Positions 9,293 to 20,300 of a stretch of DNA of 64,000 bases are shown one piece after another. Origin of the DNA: Verrucomicrobiaceae bacterium (GTDB taxonomy: Bacteria; Verrucomicrobiota; Verrucomicrobiia; Verrucomicrobiales; Verrucomicrobiaceae); NCBI GenBank assembly GCA_016795465.1, contig JAEUHK010000073.1:1-64000 (forward strand). The letters are read 5' to 3'. A model generated the notes under the pieces. The model searched no databases, had not been told where the DNA came from, and saw nothing but the letters and a program-made list of their open reading frames with translations. Each line of letters starts with the position of its first letter. Within the stretch, counting starts at the first letter, position 1. The translations under genes were made by a program, and so were the position numbers.

Positions 9293-12200
9293 ATGAATGC
9301 CCGATCCGTCCCCACACGCTGCCTGATCGCCGCCCTCTCGCTGATCGTCATCCCGGCCGTGCCTGCGGCGGATTACATCTGGAGCGGGGCCACCTCCACG
9401 GACTGGACGATCAGCACGAACTGGACGGGTGGAACGGTGCCAACTCTTGGGACCAACTTCGCGGCGGACCGGCTGGTGGTCGCGAATGCGGCGGGAAACG
9501 GCCTGATCTACAATGCGGGCGCGGGTGTCACCACCACCTTCGGAAACGGGCGTGGCCTGGTGCTCGGGCAGGCGAGTGGAGCGGGCTCGCTCACGGTGAC
9601 CAGCGGCATCCTTGCCATTGGCGGAACGGCGAACCCGGTCATGGGCAACACGACCAATGGCACGCTGCTGGTGAATGGTGGGACGATCGATTTTTCAGCC
9701 AATCCGAACAGCCTGCAGATGGGCTTTGCCGGTGCTTCCGTAAACAGCATCACGGTGAGCAGCGGTGCGATGGTGGCGAATGGCATCGATCTGAATCTGG
9801 CATCCACGGGTGCCTCGACGATCAACCTCAATGGCGGCTCGCTCGGCACCACGGGCTTCAGCCGCACGAGCACGGGCAACGTCAGCACGGTGAATTTTGA
9901 CGGCGGCACGCTCCAGGCACGAGCGGCCTCCACGACCTTTCTCGCGGCCTCCGCCGGGCTCAGCGCGGTGGTGAAGGCTGGTGGCGCGGTGATCGATACC
10001 AACTCCTTCGACATCACCATCGGCGCGGCCTTGACTCGTGACAGCGCACTCGGTGCCTCGGCAGATGGCGGCCTGACCAAAAATGGCGCTGGTGTCTTGG
10101 CGCTGAGCTCCGCCGCGACCTACACGGGCGGCACGACGGTGAACGCGGGTGTCCTCAACCTCGCCAGTGGCGGCGGTGCCAGCGGTGTGATCCGCGGCAC
10201 GGCGACCGTGAACAGCGGCGCGACCCTGCGCTGGAGCACGGGTGATGCCTCCGGCTACAATGGAGGTGCCACGGCGCTGACGACGATCAATCTCTCCGGC
10301 GGCACGCTGAACATCAACACGACGGCCAACCAGACGCTGGGCAGCGCGACGATCAACATGACCGGCGGCAGCATCACGGGCGTGACGGGCTCGAACCTCG
10401 ATTTCTTCGGCGGTGCCTCCGCGCTGAACACGCTGGCGAGTGCGACCACCTCCACGATCAGCGGCAACTCCGTGAACCTGCGTCAAAACGGCGGCGTGAC
10501 GATGAACGTGGCCGATGGCGCGGCGGCGACGGATTTGCAGATCGATTCGCAGATCAACATGGCGTCCGGCTTCACGAACAACCACCTCACGAAGACCGGC
10601 GCGGGCACGCTGCTGCTCAACAACCTCAACAACTCCTGGTCGAGCAATCTCGTCGTCAGCGCGGGCAAGGTGAGCACCGGCACCACCATCGGTGGCGGCA
10701 CAAACAGCTATCTCGGCGCGGTGAACGGCACGCGCACAATCAGCATCGCCAGCGGCGCGAGCATCGATCTGAACGCGAACAACGTCTTCGGCGGCAGCGG
10801 CAAGACGGCGGCCTCCATTCCGCAGTTGAGCATCAGTGGCACGCTGAACAGCACGCGCTTCAACATCATCGGCAATACGACGCTCAGCGGCGGCACATTG
10901 GCGCAGAGCAGCACGGACCCGAGCCCGTATCAGGGCTATCAGTTCCTCGGTGACGTGACGGTCAGCGGCTCTGCGGCGTCCACCATCAGCACGGGCAATG
11001 GCAAGGCGAATCATCTGCGCGGCGGTGCCACGCACACCTTCACGGTGAATGACGTCACGGCCAGCGCGGCGGTGGATCTCACGATGAGCGCGCCGCTCAC
11101 CGATGGCAGCGGCGACTACACGGGCGCGGGCGCTTTCATCAAAGCAGGCGCGGGCACGATGACGATGTCCGCCACGAACAGCTACACGGGCGGCACCACG
11201 GTGAGCGGCGGTGTGCTGAATCTGGCCGCAGGCGGCACGGCGGGCACGGTGCGCGGCGCTTTGACGATCAGCTCCGGCGCGACGGTGAATGCGACCGCGG
11301 TGGATGCCCTCGGCTACACGCTCGGCACTCAAATCACGACGATCCATGTGAACGGCGGCACGTTTAACAACAGCACGGCGGGCAATCAGGGCTTCAGCAC
11401 GAATTTCAGCCTCACGGGCGGCTCGGTGACCTCGACGGGCGGTGGCGCGATCAACTTTGACAGCGGTTTTGGCATCACGACGAATGCCGCAGCCACCACA
11501 GCGACCTGGACGGCTCCGACGGCGATCCGCGCAGGCACGCTGAGCGTTACCACCGCCACGGGCACCGCGCCCAGCGGCATCGATCTGACCATGAGCGGTG
11601 TGATCTCCGGCGCGGGCCGCTCGCTCGCCAAGAACGGCACCGGCACGCTCGCCCTCTCGGGCACGCATACGTATGATGGCGGCACGACGATCAACGCGGG
11701 CACACTGGCGCTGACGAGCGGTGGCGGCATTGGCGGCATCATTCGCGGCGCAGTCACGGTGAACAATGGCGGCACGCTGCGCCTCGCCGCGAACGACGCC
11801 ACGGGTTACGGCACCGGTGCGGATCGCATGAGCGCGATCACCATCAATGAGGGAGGCACGGTTTTTGTCGCCACCACCGGCGGTGCGGGCCAGAACCAGA
11901 CGCTCTCGAACATGACCATCACCCTGACCGGCGGCACCTTCACCGGCGTGGCGAGTTCCACCGTCGATCTCTTCAGCGGCGGCTCCAGCGTGATCACGAA
12001 TGCCTCCGCGATCACCTCCGTCATCAGCACCGGCACCTTCAACGTGCGCCAGAATGACAGCACCTTCACCGTGGCGGATGGCGCGGCTGCCGTGGACCTT
12101 TTGGTCAGCGCGGTGATCGGTGAAAACGATGGCGCGGGCAACAACGCGCTCATCAAGGCCGGTGCTGGCCTCATGGCCGTCTCCGGCAACAATTCCTACA

Positions 12201-13255
12201 CCGGTGCCACCACGGTGAATGCCGGAACGCTGCGTGTGGATGCCAACAACGGCCTCGGCAGCGCTGCGGCAGGCACTTCGGTGGCTAACGGAGCCACGCT
12301 GCTGCTCAACGGCGTGAATTACAGCACCGTGGAGGCTTTGAGCATCAACGGCGCAGGTGTCAGCGGCGGCGGTGCCTTGCGAAACAGCGGCACCAGCACT
12401 TTTGCGGGCCAGGTCACCGCCGCGACGCATGCCACGATTCATTCCGGCGGCGGCACGCTCAATCTCACCGGTGGTGTGGTCAAAAACGGCACCGAACTCA
12501 CGCTCACCGGCGGTGGACGCATCAATATCAGCGGCACCGGCATCAGCGGCGCGAGCGCGAACTCCGATCTCGTCGTCAATGGCACCACAGCCGTCGTCAG
12601 CGCGGCCAGCAACTTCAACGGCCCCACCTCGGTGATCAACAACGGCACGTTGGTCGCCAATGCCACCGTGCAGACCACTTCGGTCACGACGGACAGCACC
12701 GCCACGCTGTCTGGCACGGGCCGCATCGAGGCCGCGCCGAACGGTTTTGTTTACATCAATGGCGCGCTGCTGGTCGGTGACAGCACGCTCGGCTCTCCGG
12801 TCGCCTCGCAGTTTGAACTCGCCACCAGCGGCACCGGCAGCGCGGTGCTCGGGCTCGGCAGCACGCTGTGGTTTGATCTGTTCAGCAACGTGGGCGACAA
12901 CACCAGCCTGCTGAGCGCGGCGGATCGCATCAAGCTCTTCGGCACGCTCGATCCCACGCTCGGCGGCACGCTGTTCGTGAGCAATCCGAACGCCCTGAGC
13001 GGTTTCAATATCGGCGATCAGTGGCGTCTCTTTGATTTCACCGGCGGAGGCAGCATCAGCGGCCCGATCACCATCGACGACAGCGCGCTCGGCCTCGCGC
13101 CCACCATGGTGGGCAGCTTTAACAGCAGCACCGGCATCTTCAGCATTGTCGCCGTGCCGGAGCCCTCGCGTGCGGTTTTGGGGATGATGGGCCTGATGGG
13201 CTTGTTGATGCGTCGGCGGCGTATTCACGGACTTCAGTCCGTCAGCGCACTGTAA
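9293..13255 (+). CDS. Giant PEP-CTERM autotransporter-associated beta-strand repeat protein
   Basis: About 1,320 residues, beginning MNARSVPTRCLIAALSLIVIP (signal peptide); an in-frame ATG at 9266 would add nine residues but spoils the signal. The body is Gly/Ser/Thr/Asn-rich with repeated 'GAGTLxLSGxNTYTGGTTVNAGTLxL' type units, the autotransporter-associated beta-strand repeat that forms a beta-solenoid. The end has a PEP-CTERM sorting signal: VPEPS, a hydrophobic helix, then RRRR. Such proteins are processed by an exosortase (not in this window) and placed on the surface or in an exopolymer. Ten residues after RRRR (IHGLQSVSAL) and the stop codon come from a REP repeat (13221-13243). A block of it is paralogous to the gene at 14311. 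Confidence 0.9.
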   Translation: MNARSVPTRCLIAALSLIVIPAVPAADYIWSGATSTDWTISTNWTGGTVPTLGTNFAADRLVVANAAGNGLIYNAGAGVTTTFGNGRGLVLGQASGAGSLTVTSGILAIGGTANPVMGNTTNGTLLVNGGTIDFSANPNSLQMGFAGASVNSITVSSGAMVANGIDLNLASTGASTINLNGGSLGTTGFSRTSTGNVSTVNFDGGTLQARAASTTFLAASAGLSAVVKAGGAVIDTNSFDITIGAALTRDSALGASADGGLTKNGAGVLALSSAATYTGGTTVNAGVLNLASGGGASGVIRGTATVNSGATLRWSTGDASGYNGGATALTTINLSGGTLNINTTANQTLGSATINMTGGSITGVTGSNLDFFGGASALNTLASATTSTISGNSVNLRQNGGVTMNVADGAAATDLQIDSQINMASGFTNNHLTKTGAGTLLLNNLNNSWSSNLVVSAGKVSTGTTIGGGTNSYLGAVNGTRTISIASGASIDLNANNVFGGSGKTAASIPQLSISGTLNSTRFNIIGNTTLSGGTLAQSSTDPSPYQGYQFLGDVTVSGSAASTISTGNGKANHLRGGATHTFTVNDVTASAAVDLTMSAPLTDGSGDYTGAGAFIKAGAGTMTMSATNSYTGGTTVSGGVLNLAAGGTAGTVRGALTISSGATVNATAVDALGYTLGTQITTIHVNGGTFNNSTAGNQGFSTNFSLTGGSVTSTGGGAINFDSGFGITTNAAATTATWTAPTAIRAGTLSVTTATGTAPSGIDLTMSGVISGAGRSLAKNGTGTLALSGTHTYDGGTTINAGTLALTSGGGIGGIIRGAVTVNNGGTLRLAANDATGYGTGADRMSAITINEGGTVFVATTGGAGQNQTLSNMTITLTGGTFTGVASSTVDLFSGGSSVITNASAITSVISTGTFNVRQNDSTFTVADGAAAVDLLVSAVIGENDGAGNNALIKAGAGLMAVSGNNSYTGATTVNAGTLRVDANNGLGSAAAGTSVANGATLLLNGVNYSTVEALSINGAGVSGGGALRNSGTSTFAGQVTAATHATIHSGGGTLNLTGGVVKNGTELTLTGGGRINISGTGISGASANSDLVVNGTTAVVSAASNFNGPTSVINNGTLVANATVQTTSVTTDSTATLSGTGRIEAAPNGFVYINGALLVGDSTLGSPVASQFELATSGTGSAVLGLGSTLWFDLFSNVGDNTSLLSAADRIKLFGTLDPTLGGTLFVSNPNALSGFNIGDQWRLFDFTGGGSISGPITIDDSALGLAPTMVGSFNSSTGIFSIVAVPEPSRAVLGMMGLMGLLMRRRRIHGLQSVSAL

Positions 13256-13320
13256 TCTCTTTTTGCCTCCGCTATGTCCCTGAGCACATCACGGCGGGTA
13301 TTCACGGGCTTTAGCCCGAA
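13221..13320 (+). repeat. REP family A, copies 1 and 2
   Basis: Two 23-bp units (13221-13243 and 13298-13320) with the form GTATTCaCGGrCTTyAGyCCG, each a short hairpin. Copy 1 lies inside the end of the PEP-CTERM gene and contributes its last codons. Copy 2 is on the same strand in the spacer before the RAYT. Confidence 0.85.
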
Positions 13321-13393
13321 TGAGCGCCGTAGAGGTCTTTCGCTCCGAAAGAAGTGTGACGTGATTCGGAGTCTGTGGCGGCTAGCGAGTTTG

Positions 13394-13416
13394 GGCGGGC
13401 TAAAGCCCGGCAATAC
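13394..13416 (-). repeat. REP family A, copy 3, overlapping the RAYT stop
   Basis: An inverted copy of the same 23-bp hairpin unit. It contains the TAG stop of the transposase gene (13400-13402) and encodes its last four residues (IAGL). With copy 2 (plus strand) it makes a head-to-head REP pair, i.e. a REPIN-like doublet. Confidence 0.85.
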
Positions 13417-14071
13417 GCTCCAGGATGGCTTCGCGGGTCAGACCAATCTCCGCGCCAAAACCGAGGACGAAACCTTCCCGCAATTCGGCTTCGCGCGGAT
13501 TGTCGGCCACATACTGGCTCAGCCTGCGCCACTGAGCCTCACTCCGCAGGATGTGATCATACGGCTCAGGCATCCAAAGCGTTCCCTTTCGTTGCAGCAG
13601 TCGGTTGATCGCAAACGCACTTCCTCCCTTCCAATGCTTGACGATGTCGCCGAGCACCGAGCCTCGACTTGGCGTGACGATGGCGTGAAGGTGATTCGGC
13701 ATCACGCACCACGCGCCGAGGTCAAAACACGTTCCATGGCCTTCGATCATCTTCGCGATCAGGAGGTCGGCGCATTCGCGCCGGGCCAAAACGCACTCGC
13801 CATGGCATTGATCGAGGATGGATTGAAAGCGGTCGGTGAAGAGTCGTTGGTAGTCCAGGCGATGCTCGTCAGCGAGTTCGTCCACGGAGCTTGCGCCATT
13901 CTCGCGGAGCCACGAATCACGTTTCGAGCGCCATTCGTCAGCGATGGGCTTTGGCACCGAGTCGGCGAGCCGGCTGGTGACATGGTAAGTCGTTCCTTCC
14001 TGACGCCAGTGAGGCAAGTTTTGCCGCGTGATGCGCAGCGCCGCATTCGGGTTGAACGGCTTGAAGCTCAT
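13400..14071 (-). CDS. REP-associated tyrosine transposase (RAYT), family A
   Basis: A 223-residue Y1-type single-strand DNA transposase of the IS200-like/RAYT family. CVMPNHLHAIV carries the HUH-type histidine pair, and QYVADNPREA carries the probable catalytic tyrosine in the family Y-x-x-x-N-P context. RAYTs are domesticated relatives of IS200 transposases thought to spread REP hairpins. Seven family A hairpins lie within about 1.1 kb around it, three on its 3' side and four on its 5' side, as expected for its cognate repeat. Its own stop codon is inside a REP. The gene looks intact, so it is not an obvious relic. Confidence 0.9.
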   Translation of the reverse strand: MSFKPFNPNAALRITRQNLPHWRQEGTTYHVTSRLADSVPKPIADEWRSKRDSWLRENGASSVDELADEHRLDYQRLFTDRFQSILDQCHGECVLARRECADLLIAKMIEGHGTCFDLGAWCVMPNHLHAIVTPSRGSVLGDIVKHWKGGSAFAINRLLQRKGTLWMPEPYDHILRSEAQWRRLSQYVADNPREAELREGFVLGFGAEIGLTREAILERIAGL

Positions 14072-14080
14072 GCAGCGAGC

Positions 14081-14306
14081 GTATTCCCGCGCTTTAGACC
14101 GTCAAGCCTCCGCAAAGTCGGGCGGTGGGATTTAGCGAGAGTATTCCCGGGCTTTAGCCCGCCCAATCATCGCAAAGCCGAGCGCTGGGATTCTGCGGGA
14201 GTTTTTTGTTTGGCGGAGTTCAGGCGGGCTAAAGCCCGGGAATACTCAGCGGCGTTCGATCACCATCGGCTAAACCCAACTCAGACGGGCTAAAGCCCGG
14301 GAATAC
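14081..14306. repeat. REP family A, copies 4 to 7
   Basis: Four 23-bp units: 14081-14103 (+), 14141-14163 (+), 14223-14245 (-) and 14284-14306 (-), consensus GTATTCCCGGGCTTTAGCCC. Copies 5 to 7 are almost identical. The plus/minus arrangement gives REPIN-like doublets. The last copy ends 4 bp before the ATG at 14311 and replaces any ribosome binding site there. Confidence 0.9.
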
Positions 14307-14310
14307 CCTC

Positions 14311-17300
14311 ATGAAATCCATCCTTGCCCTCATCACGCTGTTGCTGCCGTCTTTTGCTCTGGCGCAGAGTTACGGCATTGCTTCGCGGCCTTCGTTCACG
14401 GCTTTCAATGGCGGCACGCTGCCGACGAATCTGCCGACCTTCTCCGGTTCGTGGTCGGCGGTGCCGGCGTTTCCGAATCTGACGTTTCAGAACATCATGG
14501 GCATCGCGGAGCTGCCGGGACAGCCGGCGAATGCGCGCAAGCTGGTCGTTTGGGAGCGTGAGGGGCGCATTTACGTCGTGCCACGGCCTTCGGCGGCGAA
14601 TGCGGTCGCGCCGTTCACGGCGGCGGAGCTGAACAACACGCACAAGACGCTGATCCTCGACATCTCGAACCAATGCCAGGGCTGGGACGACAGCGGGCTG
14701 CTGAACATCGCGTTTCATCCGAACTTCGCGACGAACGGCTACATCTACATGCATTACACGTGGATCACGCCGGGCACGGTGACGGGAAATGCCAACACGC
14801 GGCCCGCGCAAGGCACGGCGCACAAGGATCGTGTCGCGCGCTTCACTTACAATCACACCACGGGCCAGATCGACAACGCCTCCGAGCAGGTGCTGATCAA
14901 TCTCACCTCCACCAACTGGTGGCACGCGGGCGGCGGCATGTTTTTCCATCCCACCACGGGCTTTTTGCACATCACCTTCGGCGATGACGTGAATGGCGCG
15001 AACACGCAGCAGATCACGAACAACTTCCGCAGCAGCGTCATCCGCATCGACGTGAACATGATCGGCGGCAGCGTGAGTCATCCGATCCCGAAGCAGCCGG
15101 TGACGCCTGCGGGCAGCTCCACGGGCAATTATTACATCCCGAACGACAATCCCTTCGTCGGCGTCTCCGGCGCGATGGAGGAGATCTTCTGCCTCGGGCT
15201 GCGCAGCCCGCATTCGATGAATTTCGATGCGCCGAGTGGTCGTGCGTTCATTGGCGATGTCGGCGAAGGCACCAAAGAAGAGATCAGCGTGGTCGAACCG
15301 GGCGAAAGCGGCCTCAATTTCCAGTGGAACCGCATCGAGGGCCTGAATGGCGACCTCACGGCACCCTACATCGGCATCAACAAGCGTCCGATCATCGACT
15401 ACGGCCGCGGAGACGGCACCGCGGTCATCGGCGGGCGCATTTATCGCGGCGCGGAGTTCGGCGCGGACCTCGGTGGCAAATACATCTTTGGCGACAACGT
15501 GAGCGGCAACGTCTGGTATCTCAACGAGACGACCTCGCCGCCCACGAAGGTCTTTCTGTGCAACGTGCCCGAGGGCAATGGCGTGAACTCCGGCAGCGAC
15601 TACCGTGGCATCTCCTACTTTGGCACGGACAATGACAATGAGTTCTACATCTGCCAGCTCGGCACGACCTCCGCGCAGATTTTCAAGCTCCAGCGCGGCG
15701 GCACTCCGGCACCGACGATGCCCGCGACGATCTCCGCCACCGGTTTGCTCAGCGATGTGGCGAATGTGGTGCCGAGCGCGAGCTTCCTGCCGATGGATGT
15801 GAACAGCCCGCTGTGGAGCGACAACGCGCACAAGTCACGCTGGTTCGCCATCCCGAACAGCACGACGATCAGCTTCAATGCCACGGGCAACCACACCTTC
15901 CCGCAGGGCGCGGTGTGGCTGAAGCACTTCGAGCTGCCGATCGACGACAACAACCCGAACCTGCGCAAACGCCTCGAAACGCGCGTGCTCGTGCGCGATG
16001 ACCTGGGCGGCGTGTATGGCGTGACCTACAAATGGCGCGCGGATGGCAGCGATGCCGACATCGTGAACGGCAGCGAGACGGAGGCCATCACGATCAATGG
16101 AACGTCCGAGATCAGCATGTCGCTGACGACGACGGACATCGGCACGCAGGTCTTTGATCAAACCAGCACCAACATCGGCACCGGACACGAGGTGACCATC
16201 CGCAGCGGCGACATCTGGAACAACAGCGACAACTTTCGCTTCCTGCACACGAGCAAAACGGGCGATTTCGATGCCCGCGTGCGCATTGAGTCGTTCAGCG
16301 GTGCGCAGGGCTCGTATGCGAAGGCCGGGATCATGGCCCGCAGCACGCTGGATGCGAATTCACCGCACGTTTACGCGATGGTCTTCCCGAACAACGCCGC
16401 GCGAAACAACAACAACGGCGGTCACGAGCTGCAATACCGCACCACGGCCGGTGGCGCCAGCGCAGCGGTCTATCCACAGCTCCCGCATCCGCGCGTGAGC
16501 TATCCGCAGACCTGGCTGCGACTGAAACGCGAGGGCAACACCTTCATCCACTACTGGAGCGAGGACGGCACGATGTGGAAGGAATACGGCCGCCGCACGC
16601 AGACGATGCCCGCCACGCTGGAGCTCGGTCTGGCCACCACGTCGAACAACACCGGTGCCAGCGTCACCGCGCGTTATCACCTGAATCTCCAGCGCACGCA
16701 GACCTGGCTCTATCCGGGCAAAGCGGACTGCCTGCAATGCCATCGCCCCGGCTCCGGCTACGTGCTCGGCATGACCACGGCGCAGACGAACAAGTTCTAC
16801 GACTTCGCCGCCGCGCTGAACGGCACCAGCGGCACCGTGACAGACAATCAACTCCGCGCGTGGAACCACATCGGCCTCTTCAGCCCTGCGATCAATGAGG
16901 CGGACATCCCGACGATGCTCAAAGCCGAGCCGCTGACCAACACGAGTGCCAGCGCCGAGCTGCGAATGCGCAGCTACATCGACATGAACTGCGCGCATTG
17001 CCATCAGAGCACCGGCGGCGGCGTGCATGCCTACTGGGATGGCCGTTTTGAGCTCTCTTTGGCCCAAACCGGCATCGTGAACGGCTTTGTCGGCAACACG
17101 CTCGGCCTCACGAACTCGCCGAAGGTCATCGTGCCGCAAAGCATCGAGCGCAGCATCATGCACATGCGCATGGCCACGGCCTCGGCGAACCACAAGATGC
17201 CGCCGCTGGCGAAATCGCTCGTGGATCAGAACGCGATGACCGTGCTGGAGCAGTGGATCAATGAAGTCGTGCAGCCGCCGGGTGATCCGCTGCCCTCGCC

Positions 17301-20300
17301 GTGGCTGAGCGGCGACATCGGCACCGTCACGCTCGCGGGCTCCTCGACTTATTTCAACGGCACCTACATCCTCAGCAGCAACGGCGCGGATGTGGGCGGA
17401 ACGGCGGACTCCATGCAGGCCGCCAGCTATCAGCTCGTGACTGGCGATGGTGAACTCGTCGCGCAAGTGACCAGCATCTCGAACAGCAGCGCAAACGCCG
17501 AGGCCGGCGTCATGGTGCGCGAGACGCTCGATGCGAACTCGAAGCACGGCAGCACTTTGATCACCTTTGGCAATCAAAGCCTCTTTAGCCGCCGCACGAC
17601 GACAGGTGGCTCCACGGTGAACACAAACGGCAGCAACGGCGCACCGCCTCGCTGGGTGAAAATCCGCCGCCGCGGGCCTTATGTCGAAAGTTTCACCTCC
17701 ACGAACGGCACGACGTGGGCGCTCGTCGGCACCGAAACGATCTCCATGGCGCAGAGCGTCTATTTCTGCCTCGTGCACAGCAGCGGCGCGGCCGGAACGA
17801 CGGGAAATGCCACCTTTGACAATGTGAGCGTCACACCGGGCATCTTCGGCGCAGGCCAGAATCTCCTCGTGAACAACACCGCGGCCAATCCGATCACCTG
17901 GGACGCCATTCCGGGCATCAGCGGCACCAGCGTGGCCAACGGTCCCGTGCTTTGGTATCAAAACGACACGCTGAACTTCACCGGCACCGGCGGCACGGTC
18001 ACGCTCGCGGGCGCGATGAACATGAACACCGGTTTGCTGAACATTGATGCCACGACAGGCGGTTTCACGTTCAACGGCGGCTCTTTGACCAGCGGACGCA
18101 TCCGTGTCGGCACGGGCGAGAATGCGAACATCGGCGCGGTGCTCAATGGCAACGCCTTGATGCTCGGCCAGCTCGGCATGAACCCGAATGACGCGACGAA
18201 TCTCTTCAGCGGCACGATCACGCTTTCCTCTTCCACTGCGAATACCGGCACCACGACGCTCGAAAGCGGTAACGTGATCGTCAACGGCGCTGGCGTGAAC
18301 TTCAACAGCAGCAGCGGCTTCGTCATTAACGGCAGCGGCGTGCGCATTCCGACTACGGCGGGCTATCCGTATGATAGCGGTCTGCTGCGCGGCGGTCTCC
18401 TGCACCTCACCGCGGGCACGGGCGATCATTTTGGCGCGCAGATGGTCACGCTGAACGGCGGCGGCATCATGTATCGCGACACGCTCGCGGGCAATCAGAC
18501 GGAGACGATCCAAAACCTCACGCTCGCCAGTGGTGGCAATACTTTGTGCGCTGCCCCGCAAGGCGCGACCACGGGCGACACCTTGCTCGTCACCAATCTC
18601 ACGCGCAGCGTCGGAGCCACGCTGGAGGCACGCAGCGCCTTTGGCACGCTCGGCGGCACCGGCGACCTCGGACGCGTGAACATCACCAATCTCAATGGCA
18701 GCGCCGCAGTGAATACGAACGGCATTATCGGTGGCTGGGCCTACGGCGGCTCCGGCGCGGCCTTCTCGGGTGATTTCCTCACGCTTACCGCAAACGGCCT
18801 CGCGGCCAAAACACCGGACAAGGCCAGCAACACCACGGGAGGCACCTTGAACAGCCAGGCGCTGAATGCGGCCACCTCGGCGGACAATTTCCTCGTGAAC
18901 AGCAATCAGACCGTGGATGGCACCACGGTGCCCACCTTGACGGTGAACTCGCTCATCGAGCAAAACGACATTATCCTCAATAATGGCGCGAAACTCGTCA
19001 TCGGCAGCGGCGGACTCATCCTGCGCACGGCGAACTTCTGGATGCAAACGGGCGCTGGAGCCGGTGGCAAGCTCACCACCGGACTCCCGAGCGGCGAACT
19101 CTTTGTCACGACGCCGAACACGCCCGATGGCTTGACGGATCATCGCATCCGCGTGCGCATCGAGGACAATGGAACCACGCCGCTCATCCTCGTGAAAAGC
19201 GGGCGCGGTCGTCTGAACCTCGGCGGCAACACCGGCACCGGAACGACGGCGAATGCCTACACGGGCGGCACCTTCATCAATGAGGGCGTGATCGTGGCCT
19301 ACGACAACACCGCGCTCTCCAGCGGCGCGGTCACCGTGCGTCCCGGCGGCACGCTGTGGCTCGCGGGCAATGTCACCCTCGCGAACAGCGTCACCACCTC
19401 GGGCTTCGGCGGCACCACCAGCACCAGCGTGCTGATGGGAGCGCTGCGCATGGATGCCGCGACCACGCTCAGCGGCCCGGTCACGCTCGCGGGTCATACG
19501 CGTGTCGAAAACACCAGCGCTGGCAACATCGGCACCATCAGCGGCACCACCACCGGCAGCGGCGGCATCGAAAAGACCGGCGCGGGCATCCTGGTGCTCA
19601 GCAACGTCAACAATGCCTTCAACGGCGACATCATCGTCAATGCAGGCACGCTGCGAACCGGTGGATTCCGCGGCGGATACTTCGCCACGGCCACGCTCGG
19701 TGCGAACACGAGCGACCGCACCATCACCGTGAACACCGGCGCGATCCTCGATTTCACCGCGAACAACATTTTCACTGGCGCAGGAGCCAGCGCGGGCGGA
19801 TTGCCAAAGCTCGCGATCAATGGCGGCACGTTGCAGAGCAGCCGCTTCAATGTGATCGGCCACCTCACGCTGAATGGCGGCACTTTGGTCCAGACCTCGC
19901 TCGATACCGGCCTGTATGAAGGCTACGAGTTCCTCGGCGACATCACCGTCGCGGGCACCGCGATGTCCACCATCAGCTCCACGAATGGCCGCGCCAATCA
20001 CATCGCCGGAGGCCGCAATTTGCGCATTTCCATCACGCAGGCAGCCGCCGGGCTCACGATCAGCAATCCGTTGCGCGAAGGCTCCGGCGACTACGTCGGC
20101 ACCGGCGCGATCACAAAGGATGGCGCAGGCACTTTGATCCTCACCGCCAACAACACCTACACGGCGGGCACCACGATCAGCGCAGGCACCTTGCAGCTCG
20201 GCAACGGCGGCGCGACGGGATCGCCCGGCACCGGAGCCATCGTAAACAACGGCTCCATCCTCGTGAATCGCGACACCAGCGCCGCTCTCACGCTCGTGGC

